This document shows positions 16,709 through 24,058 of a stretch of DNA of 39,174 nucleotides, piece after piece (position 1 is the stretch's first letter; the number at the start of each line of letters is the position of its first letter). The DNA is from Nitrososphaerales archaeon (GTDB lineage: Archaea > Thermoproteota > Nitrososphaeria > Nitrososphaerales > Nitrososphaeraceae). Below the pieces are notes generated by a model. That model was not told where the DNA came from, did not search any database, and worked only from the letters and a program-made list of their open reading frames with translations. Location: contig JANWKP010000091.1 in assembly GCA_025451315.1 (NCBI GenBank), forward strand, positions 1 through 39,174. The letters are read 5' to 3'. Both the position numbers and the translations under genes were made by a program.

Positions 16709-17773
16709 ATGGCAGAAAGTAATCTTTTAAGTATGTTTTTTTGGTTGGGAGAGCTTACTCTTTCAAGTTGGATTCTATCATACGGTGCGGAACACCTTTC
16801 TGAAAGATTTGGTGCCAAATTCGTAGGCCGAGTATTATTAAGTATAGCTACAACTTTGCCAGAAATCGCTATCGTGATTTATGCTGCAGCACAGGGCTCG
16901 TTTGGTATCGCTATTGGTTCTGGACTAGGCAGCAACTTGTTAATGATGACATTAGGGTTAGCAATTATGTTGATTATTGCAACAACAAGGTTATCGAAGG
17001 CACCTCTCAAATACATTGATGTTAGTACTTTTAAATATGATATGATTTTTTTGATTTTAGCTGCTGTAATAAGTTTTGTGCTATTTTTAGATGGATTTAA
17101 TTATGTTGATGGATTCGTTTTCATCGGTCTATTTGCAGCATATATAATACTATCATTATATGAAATGAAAGTCGAAAATAAGAATAAACTTACTAATAAA
17201 GATATCATTCAGAATAACAATGATAGTAACTATAACAAGAAATTAATTGTTGAACAAAATGTTTCAAATGGAAATAATGATAATAAGAAATTTATCAAAG
17301 CAATAGGAACTTTTTTCTTAGGAGCGGTAGGAATACTTTTTGGTGCAGGCCCTTTTATTCATTCATTGGAGGGGCTTTCTGTAGAATATGGGATATCCGC
17401 TGTAGTTCTTGCAGTAATAATTAGCCCAATTGCTGGAGAAATGCCCGAAAAGATTTCAATGATGATATTGGCTAGGAAAGGGGCAGCAGGAGCTTCCATA
17501 GCTATTGCAAACGTATTAGGCTCTAAAATACTTAATAATACATTATTATTGGCAGTAGCAGTCTTTGCTGCAATGTATTCATTTGGATTTGATAAAGTAA
17601 TTGAATTGACTGAGATATTGTATTATCAAATTATTCTAGTTACAATTGTAACAATAATAGCTGTTCTACCAATGTTTAGAAAAAGAATTGGATTAAAATT
17701 TGGTTTTGTTTTATTGTTTATGTATATAATATGTATATTTATCCAATTTCTCTTTCCACAAAACATGCATTAG
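16709..17773 (+). CDS. CaCA-family sodium/calcium (cation) antiporter
   Basis: A 354-residue polytopic membrane protein of the Ca2+:cation antiporter family (YrbG/NCX type). The two inverted alpha repeats are visible: ATTLPEIAIVIYAAAQGS with GSGLGSNLLMM in the first half, and ISPIAGEMPEKISMMILAR with ANVLGSKILNN in the second; both keep the ion-coordinating Glu after Pro and the Asn/Ser of the GSN/GSK turn. A hydrophilic Asn/Lys-rich cytoplasmic loop (about residues 155-195) joins the halves, as usual. About ten membrane segments are expected. It starts at ATG. It lies between the rpl1-rpl10 and L12 transcription units on the opposite strand, splitting the usual ribosomal stalk cluster. Confidence 0.9.
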   Translation: MAESNLLSMFFWLGELTLSSWILSYGAEHLSERFGAKFVGRVLLSIATTLPEIAIVIYAAAQGSFGIAIGSGLGSNLLMMTLGLAIMLIIATTRLSKAPLKYIDVSTFKYDMIFLILAAVISFVLFLDGFNYVDGFVFIGLFAAYIILSLYEMKVENKNKLTNKDIIQNNNDSNYNKKLIVEQNVSNGNNDNKKFIKAIGTFFLGAVGILFGAGPFIHSLEGLSVEYGISAVVLAVIISPIAGEMPEKISMMILARKGAAGASIAIANVLGSKILNNTLLLAVAVFAAMYSFGFDKVIELTEILYYQIILVTIVTIIAVLPMFRKRIGLKFGFVLLFMYIICIFIQFLFPQNMH

Positions 17774-17805
17774 AATATTTATCTGACAAACAAAATTACA
17801 AGAAT

Positions 17806-17952
17806 TTAAATATTTTCACCGACCAAACTGCATCTACAATTTTCGGTATTAAGGAGACATTCTTCACATACATAAAATTCATTGCAACCAAGTTGACTGC
17901 ATGCCTCATATCGTTTGAGAAATCGTCCGCACTTACATTTTTTAGAAATCAT
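17806..17952 (-). CDS. 48-residue eight-cysteine zinc-binding protein
   Basis: A small gene read by eye: MISKKCKCGRFLKRYEACSQ begins it, followed by LGCNEFYVCEECLLNTENCR and a tail CSLVGENI, then TAA. The cysteines lie at residues 6, 8, 18, 23, 29, 32, 39 and 41, giving CxC, CxxC and CxC pairs, enough for two zinc sites in a cross-braced or RING/B-box-like small knuckle. It ends within 33 bases of the antiporter gene's end (convergent) and lies 89 bases downstream of L12 on the same strand, so it may be expressed by read-through from L12. The family is unknown to me. Cysteine spacing makes a real gene likely, but there is no recognised ribosome-binding site. Confidence 0.7.
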   Translation of the reverse strand: MISKKCKCGRFLKRYEACSQLGCNEFYVCEECLLNTENCRCSLVGENI

Positions 17953-18041
17953 TTGGGGTTTTTAACTAAACTTCGATGTTAGACTGTCTAAAATGAATAT
18001 CCTAACAAGAAATGAAAAATTAAAAAGAAGTAATAAATAAT

Positions 18042-18359
18042 TTATCCAAATAATGAGGATAATCCTTCTAATGCTTCTTCTTCCTTCTTTTCGGTTTTTT
18101 CTTCTTCAGCAGCTTCCTTCACAGCAGCTTCAGGTGCAGCAGCTCCGGTGGTTGAAGGTACACCAGCTGCTGGTGCCATTGTCATCGGAGCAGCCTTTAA
18201 TGCCGCTTCAATATCTACATCTCCCAATGCTGCTACAAGAGCCTTTATTTTGACAGCATCCGGGGCAGAGCCTGTTGCTTTAATTACATTAGTAACATTA
18301 TCTTCATTAATATCTTGTTTCAACTTGTGTAATAGTAATGCCGCATAAACGTATTCCAT
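18042..18359 (-). CDS. rpl12: Ribosomal protein L12 (archaeal P1/P2 type)
   Basis: The acidic stalk protein that recruits translation factors. At 105 residues it has the standard archaeal layout: helical dimerisation domain [20 protein letters not shown] with [10 protein letters not shown]-like continuation and [14 protein letters not shown], an Ala/Pro/Gly hinge (about residues 60-85), a charged [11 protein letters not shown] stretch and the invariant terminal GLSSLFG that binds elongation factors. It forms its own transcription unit with a TATA box 25 bases before the ATG, and is detached from rpl1-rpl10, which lie 1.8 kb further on the same strand beyond an opposite-strand antiporter gene. 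Confidence 0.96.
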   Translation of the reverse strand: MEYVYAALLLHKLKQDINEDNVTNVIKATGSAPDAVKIKALVAALGDVDIEAALKAAPMTMAPAAGVPSTTGAAAPEAAVKEAAEEEKTEKKEEEALEGLSSLFG

Positions 18360-18380
18360 TAGTTATCAAAAACGGATTAT

Positions 18381-18387
18381 TATAAAA
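18381..18387 (-). promoter_or_regulatory. TATA box for rpl12
   Basis: On the minus strand TTTTATA is centred 25 bases before the L12 ATG at 18359, predicting a leaderless or nearly leaderless transcript. A second AT box (near 18392-18400) lies further upstream. The region is only 52 bases long, between L12 and the unknown gene at 18412. Confidence 0.6.
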
Positions 18388-18411
18388 CCATAATATAAAA
18401 CTTTCAACTTG

Positions 18412-18915
18412 TTACAAAATTTTTGCACTTCTAGCAACTGCATAAACATGTTCTTTTAAATCTCTATCATAGAGGGAATTCATTTTCTCTATTAAAATAG
18501 CACGATAATGATATTTTTCTTCTTCAGATTGAGAATATAAAACATCGGCAAAGAGATCTGCAATATTCTCTTTAATCCAACCTTCCAAGACAAAAAATCT
18601 CCTTTCATTAATCCAATTTACTTTATTGGTACTTTGATCAATATTGCCATAAAAATTACCTGTTTCGATTCTATCTATAAGGATAAAAATACAATTATTG
18701 GGATCAGGATCATTTAATACCTCTTGAGATCGCTTTCCTAATACTCCTTTTTGTACCTTTGAAATTAGTCCTAACGGTTTTATAAAAGATCCTAATATCA
18801 ATAGCGAATTATTATTAACGGATTGAACTCTTCCCAAGATAATTCTTTTGAATTCGTTTTCGGGTTCTACTGCAAAGACATAATCTCCAGGCTTAATCTT
18901 ACCAAGTCCAAACAT
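18412..18915 (-). CDS. Conserved-looking 167-residue protein, unknown
   Basis: A soluble, globular-looking protein with no signal peptide or membrane segment. The N-terminal third resembles a small beta-rich domain (KPGDYVFAVEPENEFKRIIL, RVQSVNNNSLLIL); the middle has FILIDRIETGNFYGNID and the C-terminal half is helical (WIKENIADLFADVLYSQSEEEKYHYRAILIEKMNSLYDRDL, with a final EHVYAVARSAKIL). No catalytic motif is recognised. It starts at ATG and ends 52 bases before the L12 gene on the same strand, but L12 has its own TATA box. It is divergent from the Lrp-type regulator at 19106. The order next to L12 suggests a translation-linked role, which is only inference. Confidence 0.75.
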   Translation of the reverse strand: MFGLGKIKPGDYVFAVEPENEFKRIILGRVQSVNNNSLLILGSFIKPLGLISKVQKGVLGKRSQEVLNDPDPNNCIFILIDRIETGNFYGNIDQSTNKVNWINERRFFVLEGWIKENIADLFADVLYSQSEEEKYHYRAILIEKMNSLYDRDLKEHVYAVARSAKIL

Positions 18916-19105
18916 TATTCGATGTTAAAAGATAAATTATATATTATTTACTATATCATAATCAATTGTAAAATTAATATCAAATATTATAACATATTGA
19001 AATGACATTGAAAAAATTAATGAAAAGTAACCAAAATTTTAAATTAAATTTTTAATTTATAACTACATTTATTAATCTAGATTTATAACGTATTCCGGAT
19101 ATAAC

Positions 19106-19567
19106 TTGCAAAGGTTTGATGATCTTGATATGAAAATACTGACTGAGCTCACCCGTGATGCTAGTATTTCGGTTCCCCAATTAAGTAAAAATTTGAATAT
19201 AAATTCTTCGGTTTTATATAGTCGAATTAAACGTCTTTCTAAGAGAAATCTAATTAAAAAATTTACTATCTTGGTTAATGAAAATATGCTTGGTCTCAAT
19301 ATAAAAGCAACAGTAGGAATCAATCGCGATCCAAAAAGAAAGGATCATATTCACAAAGAACTACTCAATATCGGCCAAGTAAGATCTTTATCGGAAGTCA
19401 CCGGTAGATTTGATATGATTGTAAATGTTCATGCTAGTACATTAGAAGAATTGCATAATATTGTGATTGAGAGAGTTGGGAAAATCGATGGAATTCAAAA
19501 TACTGAGACTTTTGTTGAAATGCAAAGAACTGAAAAAGATCCTGATTATTCAGACCAGGTATCCTGA
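19106..19567 (+). CDS. Lrp/AsnC-family transcriptional regulator
   Basis: A 153-residue two-domain feast/famine regulator. The N-terminal winged helix-turn-helix is DLDMKILTELTRDASISVPQLSKNLNINSSVLYSRIKRLS in outline (about residues 6-46), followed by the alpha-beta ligand-binding (RAM) domain with VRSLSEVTGRFDMIVNVHA and the closing QNTETFVEMQRTEK. Such proteins form octameric discs and respond to amino acids. The start is TTG (MQRFDD); a TATA-like TTTATA at 19082-19087 lies about 21 bases before it, so the exact start is slightly uncertain. It precedes secE by 88 bases on the same strand. Confidence 0.92.
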   Translation: MQRFDDLDMKILTELTRDASISVPQLSKNLNINSSVLYSRIKRLSKRNLIKKFTILVNENMLGLNIKATVGINRDPKRKDHIHKELLNIGQVRSLSEVTGRFDMIVNVHASTLEELHNIVIERVGKIDGIQNTETFVEMQRTEKDPDYSDQVS

Positions 19568-19655
19568 GTTGACTTTGGTTTCAGGAGATTTTTTAATTAT
19601 TTAAATAGTTAGATTCAAATACTAAAGATAATAGTTTAGAATTTATAATATAGAA

Positions 19656-19841
19656 ATGATTAATATAATTTCATTTATAAAAAGAAGGTTGCTTGACATG
19701 TATCAAACCCTGTTATTAGCTAAAAAAACATCTAAAGATGATTATACAACACATATGAGATTTATATTACTTGGCATGGGAGTAGTAGGTGCGATGGGAT
19801 TTACAATTAAGTTAATCGGTGAATTCTTAACATCAAAATAA
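19656..19841 (+). CDS. secE: Protein translocase subunit SecE (Sec61 gamma)
   Basis: The single-span small subunit that clamps the SecY channel. The 61-residue protein has the SecE pattern: an amphipathic N-terminal helix (SFIKRRLLDMYQTLLLAKK), the conserved basic hinge KKTSKDDYT, and one C-terminal membrane helix (about residues 35-58, FILLGMGVVGAMGFTIKLIG). Length is right for archaeal SecE. The start is ATG with an AT-rich box (TTTATAATATA) just upstream. In many archaea secE precedes nusG (spt5) and rpl11; here a gene-free stretch follows instead, so that linkage has been lost. Confidence 0.88.
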   Translation: MINIISFIKRRLLDMYQTLLLAKKTSKDDYTTHMRFILLGMGVVGAMGFTIKLIGEFLTSK

Positions 19842-20069
19842 TCAGAAGTATTTGAGTACAGTTATAATTAGTTTTTATAACAAGTTCCTCTACAATTTAC
19901 TTTTATTTCAAATTATTTTAAATCTTGATACGTGGATACTACAAATTCTCCGTTTAATCTAAAACTTGTGAATTGGAATCGTATAAAATTAATAATACGA
20001 AATTGTGGAGATATCAAGTCTCACCTATTCCAACTATATTTGATTTTGTTGATTAAGTTTTACTATATA

Positions 20070-20126
20070 ATAAAATCAATCAAAAAACATAAAATCAATC
20101 AAAAAACATAAAATCAATCAATAAAC
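20070..20126. repeat. 19-bp tandem repeat, three copies
   Basis: The unit ATAAAATCAATCAAAAAAC occurs at 20070-20088 and 20089-20107 exactly, and a third copy at 20108-20126 differs in one base (ATAAAATCAATCAATAAAC). It lies in gene-free DNA. The role is unknown; simple slippage or recombination would generate it. Confidence 0.9.
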
Positions 20127-20150
20127 CAAATTTTTTCAAAGTATTTAGGT

Positions 20151-20168
20151 TGAATAATTGATTATTCA
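20151..20168. repeat. Perfect palindrome, 8-bp arms
   Basis: TGAATAAT (20151-20158), two-base spacer TG, ATTATTCA (20161-20168). It has the size of a dimeric regulator operator, but no adjacent intact gene would be controlled. It may instead be a chance feature of AT-rich DNA. Confidence 0.45.
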
Positions 20169-20215
20169 TCTGTCTAACTTATGCAAGATTTACCATATCT
20201 TTAATCTATAATAAG

Positions 20216-20431
20216 CTAGAAATATTTAATGAAGAATATTTGTATATTGGTGTTTATTTGTTTAAGTAAAGTTGATTTATTTGGGGTAAAATTAAATCCA
20301 TGACCTTCGTTATATTCAATCTGTAAGGTTTTGTTGGTCCTTTCCATTACATCGTGACCTTCTAACTTTAAATGTAAGAATATATCTAATTTTTTTGGCC
20401 ATTGTCCATTTGTTTTGTGTCCCCTCCATGT
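20216..20431 (-). pseudogene. Possible decayed coding sequence, minus strand
   Basis: An open frame of 71 codons ends at TAG (20216-20218). Its translation looks protein-like, including GHKTNGQWPKKLDIFLHLKL, EGHDVMERTNKTLQIEYNEG and HGFNFTPNKSTLLKQINTN, and it has no ATG until codon 29 (20347), which would leave only 43 residues. It is preceded by an in-frame TAA and no coding sequence continues upstream. The reading is compatible with a 3' remnant of a longer gene truncated at its 5' side. I do not recognise the family. AT-rich DNA can give such frames by chance, so confidence is low. Confidence 0.35.
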
Positions 20432-20868
20432 TTAAGAAATTCTTAGCCTTCTATTATGGTTAATTATCGACCATTTCTATTTTATATTTAGTAAGGGCCT
20501 ACACATAGTTAAAGAAAACTTGGTCTAGAGTTCACAAGTTTGTTTATAACTCCAACCCAACGTTTTGACTGTTAACAATATTTTATAAAAGGATTATTTC
20601 TGTATCCCTATTTTTATTGGCTGTAATTAAGCTCAAGGAGTACAATGAACGCAAAAAATGAGTTGTCCTATTAACATGATACTGTAGATATTTTTTAGTC
20701 ATTGGAGGCCACTCAGTTATTCCAAAGTTCCTTGAATTAGAACTACATTTACCATATTAAGAGGTAGAGTTGTTGAGGGTTTGGGTGGAATGAACTAAAT
20801 AAGCATTAATATTATATAATTAAGGAATTCTTAGAGGACATTATAACATGAGATGCAAAGACCGATGA

Positions 20869-20970
20869 AATCATGAATTCTTTGTAGACCGAGTAGACTT
20901 GAACCTAGATGATACCATAACTTCGTTAGCACATCATATTAATAATAGTGAAAGGTTGTTAAAGAATTGA
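20869..20970 (+). pseudogene. Possible 3' coding remnant, plus strand
   Basis: Thirty-three codons translate to a protein-like segment (VDRVDLNLDDTITSLAHHIN is its core, followed by NSERLLKN) and end at TGA 20968-20970. The same frame upstream is broken by many stops, so if it was a gene only its tail remains. The strongest argument is the regular helix-like composition; no family is recognised. It may be chance. Confidence 0.25.
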
Positions 20971-21324
20971 TAATATGTTTTTAGTTATAGTTTAATATAA
21001 AATAAATATTGATGTTTTTATCTTGAAATTGATAAATTTGTATTGACAGTCACAATCATCACTAATACTAGTAAAAGCGTATAGAAAATATTATTGCTTA
21101 AAGCAAAATTTTATAAAAAATTGGCCAAATCAATACAGATAGAAATAAAAATAAACTATCAGATGACATGTTAAAGTCACTGAATTAAAGTAAGAAAGCT
21201 TCTTTAATTTAATAATAGATTCTATTGTAAATATGCTTAGACTATATGGAGAAGAGACAAACAATGCAATATGGATATTCTATATCATAACTTTATAACT
21301 ATAATTTATGAACCGTATAAATAG

Positions 21325-21414
21325 CGGGCCCGGAGGGCTTCGATCCCTCGACTTCCTGCTCTCTTCTCAACAGAATAGAAGGCAGGCGCTCTATCCATGC
21401 TGAGCTACGAGCCC
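21325..21414 (-). tRNA. tRNA-Arg (anticodon UCU) with 15-nt intron
   Basis: Read on the minus strand from 21414. The acceptor stem GGGCTCG pairs with CGGGCCC (one G-U), with discriminator G and no encoded CCA. The D-arm is GCTC/GAGC, the anticodon stem CCTGC/GCAGG, and the T-arm GAGGG/CCCTC with loop ATCGAAG. The anticodon loop reads C-T-T-C-T-A, then a 15-base insert TTCTGTTGAGAAGAG, then A, giving anticodon TCT (Arg) after removal of an intron at the canonical 37/38 site. The insert can form the bulge-helix-bulge cut by archaeal splicing endonuclease. The mature tRNA would be 75 bases. Loop base 54 is A rather than the usual T. Confidence 0.92.
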
Positions 21415-21441
21415 CTTCACAACAGAAAAAAGATAAAGCAA

Positions 21442-21450
21442 ATTTAAAGA
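21442..21450 (-). promoter_or_regulatory. TATA box for tRNA-Arg
   Basis: On the minus strand CTTTAAATT is centred about 32 bases before the mature 5' end at 21414, allowing a short 5' leader removed by RNase P. It is the only TATA-like hexamer of the right spacing here, though the region is very AT-rich. Confidence 0.45.
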
Positions 21451-21557
21451 TTATTACTTAAATATTTAAAAATATTTGAATTTCTAAATATTATTTATCT
21501 CTAATTTATATTTCTGAATAAATATATACAATTATCCTTAAGGATTTCTTTATCATT

Positions 21558-21941
21558 ATGCAGGAAAAAAAAGAATTATCACTCACTATAAAAGAAACTG
21601 AAATTTATCCTAATCAAGAAATCCATGGAAGAATTGAAGTGAATTATAATGAAAGATTTGATACAATAGTAATCAATTCCCAAATTGAAAATTCAAGTGA
21701 TATTTTCAATTATATCCAATTAAATGGAAAAAAAATTAATCATCCGTATGCACGTCTTTCTATCTATAAAAAAGACTTGGAAGAAAAAAGGATAGTTGAT
21801 TTTATTGCGATTACACAACATATACCAAAAAATGACTTTTCTAAAGTTAAATTTCGAGCTTCTATTATACAAGAACATAAAGAAGTAACAAATGATATTT
21901 TGTTTCTGAGAATAAAAAAAGAGTCAAATGAAAATTTATGA
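21558..21941 (+). CDS. 127-residue soluble protein, unknown
   Basis: No family is recognised. The protein is hydrophilic and beta-rich in appearance: MQEKKELSLTIKETEIYPNQ, then IHGRIEVNYNERFDTIVINS, and a C-terminal FRASIIQEHKEVTNDILFLR. The order of strands (a stimulus such as YPNQEIHGRIEV followed by alternating hydrophobic segments) resembles an Ig-like or arrestin-like sandwich domain, but this is only a visual impression. There is no signal peptide or membrane span. It starts at ATG (21558). Its TGA stop overlaps the stop of the cupredoxin gene on the opposite strand (shared bases 21936-21941), so the two transcripts converge. Confidence 0.7.
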   Translation: MQEKKELSLTIKETEIYPNQEIHGRIEVNYNERFDTIVINSQIENSSDIFNYIQLNGKKINHPYARLSIYKKDLEEKRIVDFIAITQHIPKNDFSKVKFRASIIQEHKEVTNDILFLRIKKESNENL

Positions 21942-22412
21942 AAAATTCTCGACTATCGTGACAGTTCCAGTCATCCAAGGATGTGGTTCACAATGATATG
22001 GATATTCTCCTTCCTCTGTAAATACAAATTCAAATGTACCTCCAGGTGGAACTAGTCCAATTGTGTCCATTGAGTCAAACTTTCCAGACAAAGGATCTTC
22101 ATAATCATTATCCGTAGTTACCGTATGAGCTGTGGCATCATGATTTTCCCATATGAGTTTATTATCAACACCTAAAGCTGCTCTGGCTTGGATTGGATCG
22201 AAGAATATAGGGTTAGTGGGAAGGCTGGCTCCTTCGGCTATTGTTAATGTCAATGGCTGTGGAGGATTTGCAATTTCTTCTGGAATAGAAGGTTTGAGGT
22301 TTAATTCTTTAAGAAAAACAAATTGATAGAATGCCAAACTAATCGTTATTGCTATGATGAAAAATATTATAGTTAAGCCGCCAATACTACTAAATTGCTG
22401 GGATCTTTCCAT
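21936..22412 (-). CDS. Membrane-anchored cupredoxin (plastocyanin-like)
   Basis: A type I copper protein of 158 residues. One N-terminal membrane helix (about 12-33) anchors a periplasm-side (pseudoperiplasmic) cupredoxin domain. The copper ligands are visible: His96 in ENHDATAHTVTT and Cys141, His144 and Met147 in YHCEPHPWMTG. A Pro-rich linker (about 40-53) joins anchor and domain. In ammonia-oxidising archaea such blue copper proteins replace cytochrome c as electron carriers. It directly follows the cytochrome b gene on the same strand (62 bases), so it probably takes electrons from this complex III-like unit. It ends tail-to-tail, overlapping the gene at 21558 by six bases. Confidence 0.92.
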   Translation of the reverse strand: MERSQQFSSIGGLTIIFFIIAITISLAFYQFVFLKELNLKPSIPEEIANPPQPLTLTIAEGASLPTNPIFFDPIQARAALGVDNKLIWENHDATAHTVTTDNDYEDPLSGKFDSMDTIGLVPPGGTFEFVFTEEGEYPYHCEPHPWMTGTVTIVENFS

Positions 22413-22474
22413 ATCAATATAATATAGTGGAGAGTTTCGTTAATTTAAATTTTTTATTTTATTAGTATTTATAA

Positions 22475-24058
22475 CTAATCTCTACCCCACATTTTTTTAT
22501 ATGGATCTTTATTTTTTCTGCCACCTTTGAAAACCTTATTCAAGATTCCATTGTTCTTTATTTGACCCACGGAATTGTTAGATGATGATGATGATGATGA
22601 TGATGTTAATTCAGGCTTATCATTCCCAGATTCTGCTAATGATCTTTTTGAATTTTGTAAAGCCTTTATCCGATCAGACTGTGGTATAGCTGGAGGTGGA
22701 GGATTATTTGCATTTGACCGTCCATGTCTATAGATATGGAACATGCCTGCAAAAACTAGCATAATAATACCAATAATGAACAATGATATGTTTTTCATAC
22801 CATTAAGTAGTGCATAATAAGCTGCAATATTCAAGTATATTTGAAATCCTATTAACGCTACAAATACATAATATACCCATTTTTCAGGAAGACTTATTAC
22901 ACTCTCTTTCTTTTTGGGCTGACGTTTTGCATTAGCTTCTGCATTTTTAGCCAATTTTATCATAAGATATGTAAATCCAAATGATAAAGGAACTAGAGCG
23001 ATCATTACACTATACAGAAAAATTGGATCGATAACCAATCTGTCTAAGAGAGATTTTGTTCTATCAGGATCGATGTAGAAACCCCAGTACGTAGTCACTA
23101 CAATCTGGGCAATACTTGTAATTCCTATTGCAGTTACAAGAGGTCTGTCCTTCCACGAAAATTTCTTATATCTATCTATAAAAGGAACGACAAGTAATGT
23201 GAATATGAATAGCCCTGGCCATGCCACTCCTGTAACGAATTTATCATACTGAGATCGTAGAAAAGCATACAATCCAGTGAGGTACCATTCTGGTACGGTT
23301 ATTCCAGGTGGGACATTAGGATCAAATTTTAAACCCATATCAACTGGGAAGACTCCTCCAGTGATCATTATTGCCCCTGTAATAGCCATTACCATTGGCA
23401 CGTCAAAAACAAGAAAGCGGGGGAAATGAACAGTCATTAATCCTATTAATGCAATGGGAAGTAAAAAGACATGAAATGCATAAAACCGTAATACAAAGTC
23501 ATGGAACCCAGACCCAAAGAAAGCGTCCCTCATATCAGGACCTAGAATAGGTATAGAATTAGTGAGTGATGCAGCGATAGATATAGCTAATTCAGCTCTT
23601 TCACTAAAAATAATATCATATCCAGTAAAGGCTTCTAAAATCGTTAGCACTCCTATGAGGATTCCAGTAACCCAAAGTATCTCATTTCTAATTTTATATC
23701 GACCACTAAAATACTGATAATACATATGAAGAATTGCCATCATAACCATAGCATTCGAAGCATGATAGTGAATATTCCTGAGATGAAAACCATATGGTAT
23801 AGTATCGTTAATATTTTCAACACTATCCCAAGCTCTGTCAAGAATGGGTTCATACCACAACATAAGAAGAGCACCAGATATACCTAGAATTATGAATAAT
23901 ACAAAAGTAAGCATTCCTAAGAAGCCCAAAGGACTAACAAATCTGGTAGGAAATGTAAATTTTAAACCCATAAAGATTGTTCTATCAACTCCGGCGTAAA
24001 TCCACCTAAAGAGTCGAACTAGACTGTTTTCACTATGCAATGAAGCGGCCATAACCAA
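22475..24058 (-). CDS. Cytochrome b (b6 plus subunit IV fused)
   Basis: The membrane subunit of a quinol:acceptor oxidoreductase. Heme ligand pairs are seen in RNIHYHASNAMVMMAILHMY (His-x13-His) and RFYAFHVFLLPIALIGLMTVH (His-x14-His); the 14-residue second spacing is b6-like. The Qo-site motif is PEWYLTGLYAFLRS, a PEWY as in b6f subunit IV. At 527 residues it covers both b6 and subunit IV parts plus a hydrophilic C-terminal tail of about 90 residues with a proline run, a poly-serine tract (from a GAT repeat at 22581-22602) and basic ends. The start (MVMAASL; ATG at 24058 or 24052) lies inside the end of the Rieske gene, so the two are translationally coupled. Confidence 0.92.
   Translation of the reverse strand: MVMAASLHSENSLVRLFRWIYAGVDRTIFMGLKFTFPTRFVSPLGFLGMLTFVLFIILGISGALLMLWYEPILDRAWDSVENINDTIPYGFHLRNIHYHASNAMVMMAILHMYYQYFSGRYKIRNEILWVTGILIGVLTILEAFTGYDIIFSERAELAISIAASLTNSIPILGPDMRDAFFGSGFHDFVLRFYAFHVFLLPIALIGLMTVHFPRFLVFDVPMVMAITGAIMITGGVFPVDMGLKFDPNVPPGITVPEWYLTGLYAFLRSQYDKFVTGVAWPGLFIFTLLVVPFIDRYKKFSWKDRPLVTAIGITSIAQIVVTTYWGFYIDPDRTKSLLDRLVIDPIFLYSVMIALVPLSFGFTYLMIKLAKNAEANAKRQPKKKESVISLPEKWVYYVFVALIGFQIYLNIAAYYALLNGMKNISLFIIGIIMLVFAGMFHIYRHGRSNANNPPPPAIPQSDRIKALQNSKRSLAESGNDKPELTSSSSSSSSNNSVGQIKNNGILNKVFKGGRKNKDPYKKMWGRD
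22581..22602. repeat. GAT trinucleotide microsatellite in cytochrome b gene
   Basis: Seven GAT units plus G in direct order, reading TCA codons on the minus strand and making most of the poly-serine run in the C-terminal tail. It is a likely site for slippage in multiples of three, which would change only tail length. Confidence 0.85.

Larger units (their letters stand above)
19842..21324. other. 1.5-kb stretch without an intact gene
   Basis: Between secE and the tRNA there is no complete, convincing gene. The stretch holds a three-copy 19-bp tandem repeat (20070-20126), an 8-bp palindrome pair (20151-20168), an open minus-strand frame without a proper start (20216-20431), a short protein-like plus-strand tail (about 20869-20970) and an inverted repeat AATTAAAG/CTTTAATT at 21183-21209. 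Taken together it looks like decayed accessory DNA next to a tRNA gene. I see no rRNA or additional tRNA in it. Confidence 0.6.

Noticed and set aside
17731-17982. Plus-strand open frame of 83 codons after the antiporter gene
   Set aside because: It overlaps the end of the antiporter gene and lies opposite the 48-residue cysteine-rich gene, whose Cys spacing is far more gene-like; the plus frame shows no domain.
20070-20126. CRISPR array
   Set aside because: The repeats are immediately adjacent, with no unique spacers, and there are no cas genes in the window.
20341-20970. Possible long decayed plus-strand transposase in one frame
   Set aside because: The frame has about ten internal stops in 210 codons, not clearly fewer than expected for AT-rich DNA, and no transposase motif could be identified; only the last 33 codons were kept as a low-confidence remnant.
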